Assembly (NCBI GenBank): GCA_001692895.1
Contig: KV748178.1
Location: 5,973,840-6,037,839 of the forward strand
Source of the DNA: Cenococcum geophilum 1.58
Taxonomy: Eukaryota; Ascomycota; Dothideomycetes; Gloniales; Gloniaceae
Direction of reading: 5' to 3'
DNA: 64,000 nucleotides
Part shown: one piece after another, positions 45,721 through 57,799 of the stretch
Layout: every line of letters starts with the position of its first letter
How positions within the stretch are numbered: the first letter of the stretch is position 1
Notes under the pieces: generated by a model
What the model saw: only the letters and a program-made list of their open reading frames with translations
Database searches by the model: none
What the model was told of the DNA's origin: nothing
Made by a program: the position numbers and the translations under genes

Positions 45721-47787
45721 TATGCCACAAAACACAGCAGTAGGCAAAGCAGCTATAGGACCCTTAAATACTTTAAATAAAGAAATAATTAACGTTTTAA
45801 CCCCCTAGGCGGAGCTTACGGCAGCTAATACTAAAATTAAACAACTGCGAGAGCTGCTTAAAACTAGAGATACCCCTATATCTAATAATAAGTCATTATT
45901 AGACAACTAAAGACTTACTATAGTCCTTTAGGCCCTATTCTAGCGCCTTAGTAGATTTACTAAGACCTATATAGTACCGAAGCGGTTAGTAAAGGTCGCG
46001 GATCCCCTACTACTTATAGATAAAATAAACCTAATATTTAATAACTAGAAGCTTTAATTATAGGATAAGCTTAAAGTTAATACTAACCACTTTCCTACCC
46101 CTAAGCCAAAATGGCCTACGTCTTTAGCCGTACTAGCGGAGACGCCTAGACGTATTTACGCCCGCGATACACTAAAGACTTAATAGACCCCTTTATCTCT
46201 ATAGAAGAAATAATTAAATACTTATCTTCTATTTATAAAGACCCTTTTAAAGTATAAAACGCCCGCCTTAGCTATAAAAGCCTAAACATAAAAATAACGG
46301 AGACCTTTTTAGCCTTCTAAACCCGCTTTTTACACCTAGCTAGGTAGGCCTAGATCCCCTAAAAAGACCTACTACCAGACCTCTTTAATAAGCTTACCCT
46401 AAACCTATAGCGGGCCGTATTATTAGCTTATACTATGGTATAAATGTTAAAGGAACTTATGGACTATTACCTAGCTATTAACTAAGGCCTCTATTAAATT
46501 AAGGCATATACTAATTAGCTAAAAACTAGAAACCTTATAAACTAGGCCGTAAGTACTATAAGAACGGCCTATAGTACCCTAGTATAATTAGTAACCCCTA
46601 TAGCACTAGCCGCTTAGCCTATAGTTAACCTAGTAGCTAGCTACGTAGCTACCTTTACCGCGGGTCTAGTGTATACCTAGCCTATATATAGCAACCCCTA
46701 TATATAGGCCCTTAGCGATTAAGGAGCTTACTTCTCGTATAGTTAACTAGGCTACCCTATAAGGAACTACCTAATAAAGGTAAAGATAAATAAGGTCCTA
46801 TTAATTTAGGAGGATAGTATAAAGTTAGAAAAAGAGGAACTTTAAAGAAAAACTCCTCTCTAGGGTTAAAAGGGATTAATATATTATATATTAATCTGGG
46901 TCAGCTAGTTAGTAAAAAAAGCTACACTATCCCTTATACTTTATTCCGCAATAAATATTAAGTTTTAACCTTTGCCTTAGCTAACTCTAAAGTAAATACC
47001 TTTACCCTAATTAACACCTAGTATGCCGTAAAGCTGGCTAACTTTCTTAACGCACCTATAAAAGATCTGCCTAAACTAATTCCTATTTACAGGTATAACG
47101 GATAGGTAGGGTAACCTATTACAAGTATTTTATAAATATACCTCCGCGTTAATAGGCGAAGGTAGTATAATATCCCCTTCCTAATTACGGACCTTAGAAG
47201 CTATAATATAATCTTAGGGAGGAAATGGCTAGCCTATTTAGGCTTATAGCTTAATATATAAAGCAGATAGTTTATTTAGCCTAAAACTCTACCCTTAACC
47301 CCTTCTTTTATAAAAGAAATTAGCATTATAATGGAAAACCTAGTATAACCCTAGATTAATACTATCTACTAGGCCGATGCTATACGTAGAGACTAGGCCT
47401 TTAAGAAGGATATATAGCTTAACCCGTAACGGATCTGTATACTACGCTGCCCCTAGGCTACCTATATTACGCCACCCGCACTATAGACTTAGGAAGTTAA
47501 TAGTAACCTACCTAAGTCCCTAGTAGAGAACCTAGGCCCTATATAGCTATAATAAAAGGCTAGAAATATTAGACGGTATACTAAACTAATAGACTAAAAG
47601 GATAACTTATAGAAAATGGAATGCGAGCTAAGGAAGACTATAAACCCTATACCGCAAAATACGGCCTAATAAATATCCGTAAAGAAACCTACGGACCTCC
47701 TACTAGTTAATATCTACTATATTAGCGCTATAGGATTCTACTAGAACTTAGTTTAGCTAAATACCGTTACCTTTATAACTAGCTTAT
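45721..47787 (+). pseudogene. gypsy E gag and protease remnant
   Basis: It is collinear with the gag and protease of D, including the zinc-knuckle region near 46731-46775 and the protease segment near 46975-47250. It is full of TAA/TAG stops and cut by element F at 47787. Confidence 0.85.
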
Positions 47788-47990
47788 TGTTAGGACGCTA
47801 AGGTCCTTAGGGTATATAGTAACGTAACAATAATAACGGAATGCAATAAGTATTTGGTTCTTAATAAAGTAGAACTATAGAACTGAATTCTATTATTCTC
47901 TAATATAGGGCAACTGCGTTTTATAAGCGCCTCGCCTGCGCCTCACCTACGCTAAGCCGGTTACGGCTAGTGCGTCTCTATAGCCTAACA
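47788..47990 (-). repeat. 3' LTR of gypsy F
   Basis: 203 bp, abutting the truncated element E. Confidence 0.95.
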
Positions 47991-48399
47991 ATTACCCCCC
48001 CCCTTCTTAAGCGGCTATCCTTAGCCAACGCTATTATATAATAGGAGCGCTATTATTGTCCTTCGCTAAATAAAAAGTGTTTAACAAAATTTATGTAAAT
48101 TAGGTAATAGGATAATAGAATAATAGGATAATAAGACGCTAGGACCATATAGAGATCTATAAAGGTAGGAATCCCCCCTAAAGTAGGACACCAGATTTCC
48201 CTTTCTATTTAATTTCAATTCATTTAGCCTACGGCTCGCCTTCTTCCTAACTTCCAATTAATTATAAATCGCAAGCGTAGCGCCGCCGGTCCGCCTATTG
48301 GCGAGCCTTCCGTAAGTATTCTTTATACTAGCTTATAGCTATTACTAACCCTGCTAGACGCCGTCTAAGCTTCCTCGTCGTTCGTAAGGTGCTTCCCTA

Positions 48400-49056
48400 G
48401 CCTTACTTAAACTAATTTGCCTCCGCTGCGCTAAGCGCGTAGCTACCGCTAGGCGGGCTACCTACGGCAAGTAGGCCAACCGCAATTATAGGTACTACTA
48501 ATAACTAAATAAGTCGTACTAAGCAGTAAGTCTAAGTGCGTTAGTTTAGGTTCTAATAGCTAACAGGCTAGGTCCCTAAGGCCTTCTATAGCCGCCTAAA
48601 CAAGCTACTCGCCCTTATTAATAGGGCTAAGCATTAGTGGGTTGCTGGCGGAGACACTTCTAACCTTAATACTCGCGTCGCTGCCGCCTAGAAGTCCTTC
48701 ACGAAGGATATTAAGGCCTTAGTGCGCACAGGCGCCAAGCACGGTCTCTACCAGCGCCTAAAGGGCGAAGACTTTCCCCTACTCTAAGTGCAGGAATTAC
48801 AGGCCATCCGTTATACTCTTAAAGGAATTCTTAATATAATACGTGCCTTAGTACATATCGTAGCGCAGGTGTTTCGCCATTATAGCGTATGCTAATAATA
48901 CCTACAGGCTAATATGCCTCCTATTGTAAGGGATAAGGAGGAGGATAAGGGTAAGGAGGATAAGGAGGATAAGGGGGAGGGGGAGGAGGAAGATAAGGAG
49001 GGAGAGAAGAAGGAAGAGGAAGGAGGGGAGGAGAGGGAGGATTTGTTGGAGCTGTA
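48400..49056 (+). pseudogene. Antisense accessory ORF of gypsy F
   Basis: On the plus strand, opposite to gag-pol, one frame runs at least from about 48540 to 49056 with only TAG/TAA interruptions where Gln fits. It reads GQVPKAFYSRLNKLLALINR, a KSFTKDIKALVRTGAKHGLY block near 48690-48750, then a run of Glu/Lys/Asp/Gly (about 48926-49045). It lies between the chromodomain and the 3' LTR. The family is not recognised. The single-frame, Gln-only damage argues for a former gene. The 5' limit is uncertain. Confidence 0.5.
48926..49045 (+). repeat. Purine-only low-complexity tract
   Basis: About 120 bases nearly free of C on the plus strand, built from gagga/taagga units, encoding the acidic-basic run of the accessory ORF. 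Confidence 0.9.
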
Positions 49057-49199
49057 GAGTATCTATATTTCTATTAGCGTACTACCGTCGCTCCGCCATC
49101 GTTCCGTTGTTGCCCCGCTAGTAGGGCGTAATCCTAGTTATAATTAAAAGTTTTTTATTCTCCCGCTTACTTTCTTTTCCATTTACCTCTTAGGATAAA

Positions 49200-50750
49200 G
49201 TAACTATTATACGTCTTCTTTACGTCCTTATTAATGTCCTCTACTAGGACCTATTTATTATACTCTTTTAGCTAGCCTTTTTACTTAACCAGGTACTATA
49301 GGGTCTAGTTATATCCCTTCCTTCCATATACTTCTTCTATCTTATATTAGTCCTCTTAGTCCTCTTAATTATCTAGCTTAATAGGCCCTAAAAGAGGGTC
49401 TCTAGTAGTGCCCTTACGTTATTTATATAGCTCTAGCAAGCTAATATAGAACACTAGGTGGATATAGTAAGACATAGGTAGATATAGCCGGTATACTTAC
49501 TTTCCGACTAGTTTAGCTATACTAAAAGGTCTAATAAAGCGTGCTATAAGTTTCTTACTTAGCCTTTTTAATTTAAGGTTCTTAGTTAATAGTAAGACTA
49601 GATCCCCTACTTTATATACCTATAGTTAGTAATAATAATCGTAGTATTTCGCCTACGCCTTGGCGGCGTACTCCTAGCGTTTCGCCAGCGCTTCGCGTTT
49701 AAGGGATATTCTTTTAATTCTCTTAAAGGCGGCTAAAATAGAACTACTATTATCCGCCTAAACCTTATATTCTAGACGTAGGTAAAACTTATAGTAGGTA
49801 TAGAACGGGCTTATACCTATTATACTATATTTAGCATTATTATAAGCGAATTTGGCTAGTAATAAAAGGCCTACCTAGTTACTCTACTTTTTATTACCAA
49901 ATATACGGAGGTAATACTCTAGGGTTTAGTTCTAGCATTTTATTTACCTATCCGTTTACGGGTAAAAGGCTATACTTAGCCTACGTTTTATCTTTATGGT
50001 AAAGTATAGCTCCGACTAAAACTTACTAGTAAAGATACTGCCATAATTAGATATAATCCCCCTAGGGGCTCCAAAACGGCGTACTACTTCGTTAAAGAAG
50101 AGATCTGCGAGTTCGGTTATAGTAATAGTTTTTACTATAGGCAGATACAAGGCCATCTTAGTATAGCGGTCAACTATTATATATATTGCGTTATATACCT
50201 TATCGCCTTATTTACTAGGCGGTAGGCCTATAATAAAGTCTATTATAATCTCCTGCCACAGCTAGTTCGGGCAAAGCAGCGCTTAGAGTTCGCCGTAAAG
50301 GCGATATTAAGGCGTATGTATACGTTGGCATAAATTATAGGTAGAGATGTAGTTTATAACGTCCGTATTTATACTAGGCCAGTAGTACTTATGTAAGAGT
50401 AAATATAGAGTCTTTTTCTTACTAAAGTGCCCAGCTAGGGTATTATCGTGGTAGATCTATAGGAGTTCTGTATAAACTGCTAGGTCTAGGGGTATATATA
50501 GCCTCCCGCGGTAACAAAGTAGTTTAGCGGAATTAAACTGCCATACTAGCTTTAAGCGGGCGCGTTAACGGCGTCTTACAGTATCTACGCTATCGCTACG
50601 CTTTTGCAGCATAAGGTTATCTTTGGTCTGAAGTCCTTTAATAAGCTTAACAACTATTTCCGTACTAGACTTGTAAGCACTCTCTTAAGTACTAGCTTCT
50701 CTGACTTAGGTCCTTGTTATATACTACTTAATGGCATACGTATAGGTTGC
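49200..50750 (-). pseudogene. gypsy F integrase and chromodomain, RIP-broken
   Basis: Read on the minus strand, the chromodomain YLVK-K-...LKEYN segment lies near 49250-49310 and the integrase core lies above it to about 50600. Assignment rests on order and partial motifs. RIP-type stops are present throughout. Confidence 0.75.
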
Positions 50751-52400
50751 CTAGTTAAACCGTAATACTATATAGCCCAGGCGTACCGCCGTTGGGTTAC
50801 TGGCTTATAGCTATAGAAACAATACCTCTATAGAAGGCTCGCTTTCTTATACACCTAATAGGACTTTTACCTTAGGTTGGTAGCCCTATATTCCTAAAGT
50901 CCTTTAGAGTAATAGTAGCATAGTATCTTCTTCTGGTGGACCCCCTACACCTAGGGATCGCCTTAACAGCGCGTCTATAGGGTTTATTTTTCCCGCCCTA
51001 TGCTTAATAATAAAGTCATAGGCAGCTAATACTATAGCCTATCTAGCTTGCCGTCTATTAAGGGCTTTTACTTTTATAAAACCCTTTAGATTATTATAGT
51101 CTATAAGCACTTCTAGGCGGCTTAATAGCCCCTTAATATAGTGTCTCTAATACTTAAAAGCCTTTACGATAGCTAGTAGCTCCTAATTATAGGTCTTATA
51201 ATTACGCTTTACTAGCAAAAGCTTCCTAGACTAAAAGGCTATTAGATGCTAAAGGCTATCTTTAAATAGCTGTAATATAATTACTGCTAGGCCTTATATA
51301 GAGGCATTAGTCTCTAACTGGGTTAGTAAGCCCGGTATATAGTATTGCAGAAGCGGCGCCGTTGTAAAGGCGTTATAGAGCCGGCGTATTACCTACTCCG
51401 CCTCTTTGGGCTAAGTAAGAGGCCTAGCTTTACGGCCGTTCTTTACTCCCTTAAGGAGATTAGTAATAGGCTTCGCAATAGTAGAGTACTTATAGATAAA
51501 CTAGTAATAGAAGTTAGTAAAACCTAAAAAGACCTAGATATCCCTATAGAATTAAGAGCTTTTTTACTTAGTAATAGCTTCTACCTAGCTAAGATCTATC
51601 GCTACGCCTTTAGGACTAATAATATATCCTAGGAACTTAACCTCTTGTACGCTAAACCTACACTTCTTAAGGTTTATATACAGTTAATATTACCGCAACC
51701 TATATAGTACTTTTAGTACGTAGCGCTAGTATTCCTCTAAATTTTTAGAGAAAATTAGAATATTATTAAGGTAGACTATATAGAAGACGTCTACCAGTCT
51801 TAATAAGGCCCAATTAATATAGCCCTAAAAGGTTACTGGTCCGTTAGTTAGCCTAAAAGGCAAAACTAAATACTTAAAGTGGCCGTAACGCGTACGGAAC
51901 GCCGTCTTTTACTTATTACCCCGACGGATACAAAGGCGGTAGTACGCATTTATTAGGTCTAACTTAGTGAAGATTTTAGAACCTATTAAGCGGTCTAAGG
52001 TTTTACTAATTAATAGTAGTATAAGACGATTTTTAATCGTTACCTTATTAAGGCCTTTATAGTCTACATAGAGCTACAGCTTCCTATCTTTTTTAGGTAT
52101 AAATAGGATAGGTACCCCTATAGGACTAGTACTTAATTAAATCTAACCTTTAGCTAAGGCGTTGTTTAAGTACTCCCTTAGTACCTCTAGCTCCTTAACT
52201 AAGAGGTTATAGAGCGGTCTATATAGGACCTCCTATCCCTCTTTTAGGTCAATAGCATAGTCGCCCTAGTAGTATTAGGGTAGCTTTCCTGCTTCCTTAT
52301 ATAAGAAGATATCGCTAGCTTTTTTTAACTATGGGGGAAGAACTGGCAAGCTATCGTCGTCTTATTTACTAGGCATTAATCTAGCAATTACTAGGGCGAA
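50751..52400 (-). pseudogene. gypsy F reverse transcriptase and RNase H, RIP-broken
   Basis: On the minus strand RT reads IGVPILFIPKKDRKL near 52080-52125, FTKLDLINAYYRLCIRRG near 51905-51970, and a catalytic box VYLNNILIFS (family YLDDILIFS) near 51760-51785. RNase H follows below about 51500. The plus-strand frame at 51345-51527 is antisense noise. Confidence 0.85.
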
Positions 52401-52979
52401 GACCCTAGATTCCCTCTAGAGAGACTCCGCGAAACCCTTAGGGGTTTATAGCAATAGGGACGAGCCATCTAGCTTCTATTACTACGCCTTCACCTTATAA
52501 TTAATAAGAAGTTAGGCCTTCTTTAACCCCGGCATACCTAGAGTAATAGGGGGAAATGCGTTAGCCATTCCATAGTAAATAAGGGTTACTTCCCTACTCT
52601 TACCCTAGCTGTCCTTTATTTATAATAGTACCTTATAGGTTTTATAGTAATATGCCTAAGTTTTATTTAACTAGGAGTAGGTAGGCAATTCTATATCTAG
52701 TATTTTAAAGTTACACTCCATTACGAATCGCTGGTTAATTATATTTACTTTAGTACCGATGTTAAGCATTACTAAGGTCTCCTTTTAGATCTGCTTAGAA
52801 AGGACTTTACCTAAGACAGTAATAGCTTCCTTATAATCTAGTAGTAGCTTACGCCCTACGGGTGTAAAGGGCTCTAAGAGCGCCTACCTTTTCCTAGCGT
52901 TAAGATGGCGTTTACGCTGCTTAACTACAGCTAGTATTATCGTGGCTCCGGGCACTATCGCCACTAATATCCTAGCTTA

Positions 52980-54039
52980 CCACAATTTTTACAGTTCCCC
53001 TTAGGTTGGGTTAAACCCCTAGCGGTACTACTTCGCCCCGCCGTTNNATNNCTNGCGGTGGTTTTAGAGTCNNCTNTCCCTAAGTTACCNAATAGGGTAG
53101 TCTTTATATTTAAGTTCGCGGCGCGCCTATTACTTCTAGCCTATAGGGCGCTCGCGCTCTTCTAGTTTTCCTCTAATAGGGCAGCTAGGGAAACTAGCTA
53201 ATTTTAAGTTTATAGAAACTCCTAATAGTTAGTAACCGCAGCCGTAGCTCTGGCCATAGCTTCGCGAATAGGTATATTATTAAATGCTTTATATTATAGG
53301 GAGGATTAATTTATACTTTTAAGGAGGTTAGGTAAGCAGCAAACTCGTTTATAGGTTAATTGGTTTGTTATATTGCCCTTATATATATTAGGGCTACGTA
53401 GAGTTCTTAATTAATAGGACTTTTAATTTAGTTAATTAGGAATTCCATTAGCTCCTCCTAGGTAAACTGCGTATCTAGGTAGTTATCTTCGTACTATAGC
53501 TAAAGGGTTCAGTTAGTCCCCTTTACATATTGCATAGTAAACGCGACTTTAGTATCCTTATCCGCGAAGCCGTTGTGCTCTAGGCGGAATGCTAGCTTTA
53601 AGCTATCGCGGAAGTCTTAGTGCTCTTATATAGTCTTACTATAATATAGAGCAATCTTCTCTATTTTAACGGCCCGTTTTAACGGAGCGCCTATTATATT
53701 AGTAGCCTTCTACTTAAGGTTCGGACGTATCTGGCTACTATCTAAGTACTCTAATAGGATAGTTTGAGGTTGTAGAGATAGGTTAGGAACGGGAGTTAAC
53801 GTTACCTCGCCGTGTTAACGCCGTCTTAGCACTTCCACCTCTTCCCTAAACAAGTATAGTTTTCTTTACTCTAGGAGTTATAGCTTCTCGTTCTCTAGCC
53901 GTTATATTTCTTCCTATATATCCCCTTTGCCTATAGCTTCTAGTTCTATTTAGGACGATATAGGTTCGCCTATGTTATCCTAGGGCCGATTCCTAGACTT
54001 AGTAGTACGCACTGCGCTGGTACGCCCGCGTCTCGCCAT
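52980..54039 (-). pseudogene. gypsy F gag, RIP-broken
   Basis: ATG at 54037-54039 (minus) opens MARRGRTSAVRTTKSRNRP, followed by a Glu/Arg/Leu-rich segment and a gag core (FRDSLKLAFRLEHNGFADKD near 53560-53620). The zinc knuckle CKNCGKLGYQW lies near 52970-53005. Ambiguous bases at 53046-53090 sit just above the knuckle. Confidence 0.82.
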
Positions 54040-54175
54040 TAAGTCGATAGGCTGTGATATAGTTAATAAATACAGGTCGTCTTCTTAACAGAGGGTTGCC
54101 GCTATATAGTTATGGCCTTTGCAGACCGCTGTGTTGTTGAGCCACTACCCTTAAAAAGGGAGAAGAATTTAGTAC

Positions 54176-54378
54176 TGTTAGGACGCCAAGGTCCTTAGGG
54201 TATGTAGTAACGTAACAATAATAACGGAATGCAATAAGTATCTAGTTCTTAATGAAGTAGAACTGTAGAACTGAATTCTGCTGTTCTCTAATACGGGGCG
54301 ACTACGTTTTGTAGGCGCCTCGCCTGCGCCTCGCCTGCGCTAAGCCGGTTACGGCCAGTGCGTCTCTATGGCCTAACA
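54176..54378 (-). repeat. 5' LTR of gypsy F
   Basis: 203 bp, same ends as the left copy and fewer RIP changes. Confidence 0.95.
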
Positions 54379-54732
54379 ATATATACTAAGTGGAGTTAAT
54401 ATACGTTAATTTAGTAGGGGCCGTAACTTAGTTATAGCCTACGCTATAGGTATATAATCTTAGGAGACCGTAAGGGGAAGTAAGGGTAATAAAATAACCT
54501 CTAAAACTATCTAGTCCGCGACTAGTAATGGTTTAAAATGTATAACTAGGAGGACATATCTAAATTACATTATAGCCCTAGCAGTAGGCTTCTCTACTAC
54601 CGTTAAGTAGTAATAGGGGTAATAAAATAAATTATACTAAATAGCTAAGATAGACGGGGTAAATGGCGGATATAATAATAATAGTTAAAGCATTATAACT
54701 AAAGCTAGTTAGGATAATATATATACTAAAAG
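54379..54732. other. Flank between gypsy F and gypsy G
   Basis: 354 bases of AT-rich RIP-like sequence. By position it should be the upstream part of element H, interrupted by G, but I cannot confirm any motif. It does not continue element E. Confidence 0.4.
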
Positions 54733-54957
54733 TGTAAGGTAAGGATATGGATAGGGAGTCTAATAATAGAATAATAGGTATATTGTATAGACAAAGACAA
54801 ATCCTTAAGGGAAAAGGAGGAGTCCGTGTGCGAGGTAGGAAGGGTTTTCCCTAGGTATATATAGAGCACATGCCTTACGGGCGAGTTACCCCTAGGTTGC
54901 CCTAGGGTCGCCCGTACCTTACGGCTATATAACTATCTACTTAGGTTTTACCTAATA
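54733..54957 (-). repeat. 3' LTR of gypsy G
   Basis: 225 bp beginning TGTAAGGTAAGG on the plus strand. Confidence 0.93.
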
Positions 54958-54969
54958 ATGCCCCCCCCT

Positions 54970-56050
54970 TTAAAAAGGGTCGTCCCCAATCCTTTATATA
55001 CTTAAGCCTCAATAAAACCCTATAAAAAACCTTAGTAAGGAAAAAATTTAGAGGGGAAAGAGCGTCTTAATTTTGCGTATAGAGAGACGGGTAGTGCATA
55101 TACGCGGCGCGAAGATGTTAAGGAACTTTAACCGGTGGTTGAAGTTGTCTAATTAGTCAGATTTGCCTTACTAAGACTCCCCCATATTTAACCGAGCTAG
55201 TAGCGATTTTATATACCTAGTATAGAAAATCCTAATTAGTCTATTTAATAGGTAGAGCTACTAGAGCTTAATACCGTCGCCTGAATTCGGTAGACTAGAA
55301 ATATTCCGAAGCTCGCTTATGTAGGTAGGTCGCTAGTACCTCGCGGGTAGATTGTAGGTTATTTATATATAGCCAGATTTGTAAACGGTAAAGCTGTATA
55401 CCTATTAAATCCGCCGCTGACCCTGCTTTAGCCTTACGCTATACCGGTATAGCGCTGTGTATACTTTGCGGGTAGGTTATAGGTTACTTATATATAGCCA
55501 AATTAGGACGGTAAGGCTATATACCTACTAGACCCGCCGCTGACCTATGCTTTAGCCTTATACGTTATCTGCGTAGTATATATATAGAATAGTGTATAAG
55601 TTGTCGGTATAGGTTACCACCGGTAGGTTACTAGTAGGTCGTAGACCCCGGTTAAATAGACCCTAGTTATAAATGGGCCTATTCTCTAATATATAAATAA
55701 TCTACTTAGCTAGTATAGAGTAACGGACTAGGTCTAGGAAGGGTGCTTTTTAAATTAAGTTTCGTTGCTAGTATACGTCGTGGCCTTGCCTGTAAGTTGC
55801 CTATAAGTCACTAGCATTACCAGGTTGCGTTAAAGTGTGGCTTATATAGGATATTAATAAATTAAAACTTCACCCTATATATACGCCGCAGCTCTTATAG
55901 CAATTGTTACTTGTTTTTTAATCCCTTAGGATGTCCTCTGCTCCGCTTTAATGTAAGTTATATTTTAATAGCGGCGCTTGCTTTTCGCCTGCGCTTCGGC
56001 TATAAGGCTAGGGTGTCCCGCTTATAGTACTTATCCAGTAGTTATTAACA
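54970..56050 (+). other. gypsy G 3' region with a plus-strand ORF remnant and a tandem repeat
   Basis: About 1 kb between the 3' LTR and the chromodomain. On the plus strand (antisense to pol) a frame with stops at former Gln codons starts near 55119 with LRNFNRWLKLSNQSD-like sequence and runs to about 55350. The block 55113-55178 matches gypsy C 14188-14250. A unit of about 125 bp is duplicated from 55343 and 55468 (anchor gcgggtag). Confidence 0.55.
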
Positions 56051-56059
56051 ATTCTTAAG

Positions 56060-57500
56060 TTCTATCTCGTATTTCTATTTATTATACTTATTTAGCCATC
56101 CTAGCCATTTAATGAGGTACTATAGTTGTCTAGCACGATTTTAATAGGTAATAATTGCTTCTACTTCCTAGCTGCCTTTTTTAAGCTCTTTTACTGCTGG
56201 GGGTTAAAACCTAGGGCGTAACCTATAAGGCTCTAGTAGGGAGATATAGAAGACTAGGTGGAGCTGTGCTATAGTAGGTAGGAGCTCTAGCTTATATACT
56301 TACTGCCTTACGCGCTTTAGGATTTAAAACAGTCCTATAAACTTATAGTTAAGCTTTTTATAGGGACGTTTTGTGCGGATATTCTTAGAGAAGAGCAGGA
56401 CTTGTTTACTAACGGCGAAGTACTTAGCCAGGTGGTGAAGATTGTAGTATTTTACCTAAAGCTTTTAGGCGTGCATTATCGACGCCGCTGCTGCCTTATA
56501 TATAAGGCGCAGGCGTTATAAATGCGTCTCTGCAAGTTGGATATTTGTTAACTTGGACCCCTTTTTATCTTATTAGGCGTCTTAGACGCTGTTTAGGACT
56601 CCGTCTGGGACGTTTAGTAGCTAGCTATAGGCAAGCTTAATAGGGGAACGCTTCGTTATAGTATAGACCTTAGAGTTGTAGGTAAAGGCTACTTCTTTAA
56701 GTAGGGAGGCCTAATTGGACTGTTCCTAGTTTGTAAATATACGTAGGTATACCTTAAGCTCCTAGTTCTGACGCTCCATCTAACTATCTGTCTATAGGTG
56801 GAATACGGTGCTAAGTTTACGTTAAACGCGGAGATAGTAGTATATAGTGCTTTAGTACTCGCTTATAAATATACTACCCCTATTAGAGACGATATTATCT
56901 AGAGGCCCTGTTTATATAAAGACTCTAAATAAGAGTTCTGTAAGTTGCGTAGTATTAATTATCTTATATACTAGATAGTAGCGCACTAGCTTTATAAAAT
57001 GGTCTATAAGGATAAGGACGGAGTTATACTCTACGCTATTAGGAGTCTTGGACTCTGGGAGATCCGTAATAAAATTAAGTAAATAATGCTGCTAGGCCTA
57101 GGTAGGGACCTAAAGAGGCTATAGCTTACTATAGGGTTTATAGCGGCGCGATTTAGAGCGTTAGTAGGCATTATAATTATCTAGGTATTTATAAAGGTCC
57201 TAGGTAAGGCCGTTCTAAGCGTACTTCCGCGCGATTACCTTAAAAGTATGGTTAAAACTATAGTGGCCGCCTATAGGATCGTTATGATTCCGCTTAAGGA
57301 TCTCCTATTATAGTAGTGTATAATTTGGCACCTAGACCTTATTGTTTTGCCTTAGAAGTCCTTAATTATTAAGGGTGTAGTCCTTATTACTAGTAGGAAC
57401 TCGTTCCTAGGTTAACTAATTATATATAAAGCGTATAAAAGCGTCCCTTTTTTTATACTCTATAAATAAAATTAACTAGTGACTTAGGGGGGTGTTCCAT
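56060..57500 (-). pseudogene. gypsy G integrase and chromodomain, RIP-broken
   Basis: On the minus strand the chromodomain reads RARQLQYLIKWLGWLNKYN near 56085-56145. The integrase occupies the region above to about 57400. Stops are frequent. Confidence 0.75.
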
Positions 57501-57799
57501 GAACGCCGTTTTGGCTAAAGTAGCTACTACTACCTCTTACTATGGCACAAGACTCTGTGTAAAGTCGGTGCTAGCGAAGTAACGTATAATGCGTAGGTGA
57601 CTTACTAGGTTGTTGTGGGGGACCGTAGCCTAGGCTAAGGGGTCTTCCCTAGGGTTAAGCGCTATTAGGTTAGTTGAAGTGGTTTTAGAGAGAATAGTAG
57701 GACGCTCTAGTCCGCTAGCGCCAAATTCGCAAGGGTCGCTTATATGCTATACATATGCTACTTGCTAGTTTAGTATAGTAGCACTAGGGCCGCCTACAA

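Larger units (their letters stand above)
45273..47787 (+). mobile_element. Ty3/gypsy element E (same family as D), 3'-truncated
   Basis: A 224-bp LTR (45273-45496) like that of D is followed by the same gag and by pol up to just after the protease. The sequence matches D (35610 to about 38113) and stops abruptly at 47787, where the LTR of gypsy F begins. There is no RT, integrase or 3' LTR in the window. It is more heavily RIP-mutated than D (for example CGG/CAG sites in D are TAG/TAA here). Confidence 0.9.
47788..54378 (-). mobile_element. Ty3/gypsy chromovirus F, minus strand
   Basis: Two 203-bp LTRs (47788-47990 and 54176-54378), both TGTTAGG...CCTAACA and very similar. The C-run at about 47995-48003 is the polypurine tract read on the minus strand, fixing the orientation. 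Minus-strand order from the right: gag, protease, RT, RNase H, integrase, chromodomain, then an extra plus-strand reading frame before the 3' LTR. No 5-bp target duplication is present (cttat left, atata right). Confidence 0.93.

Noticed and set aside
48926-49045. Possible CRISPR-like or satellite array in the purine tract
   Set aside because: Units are irregular and 5-6 bp long without spacers; it is low-complexity sequence within a reading frame.
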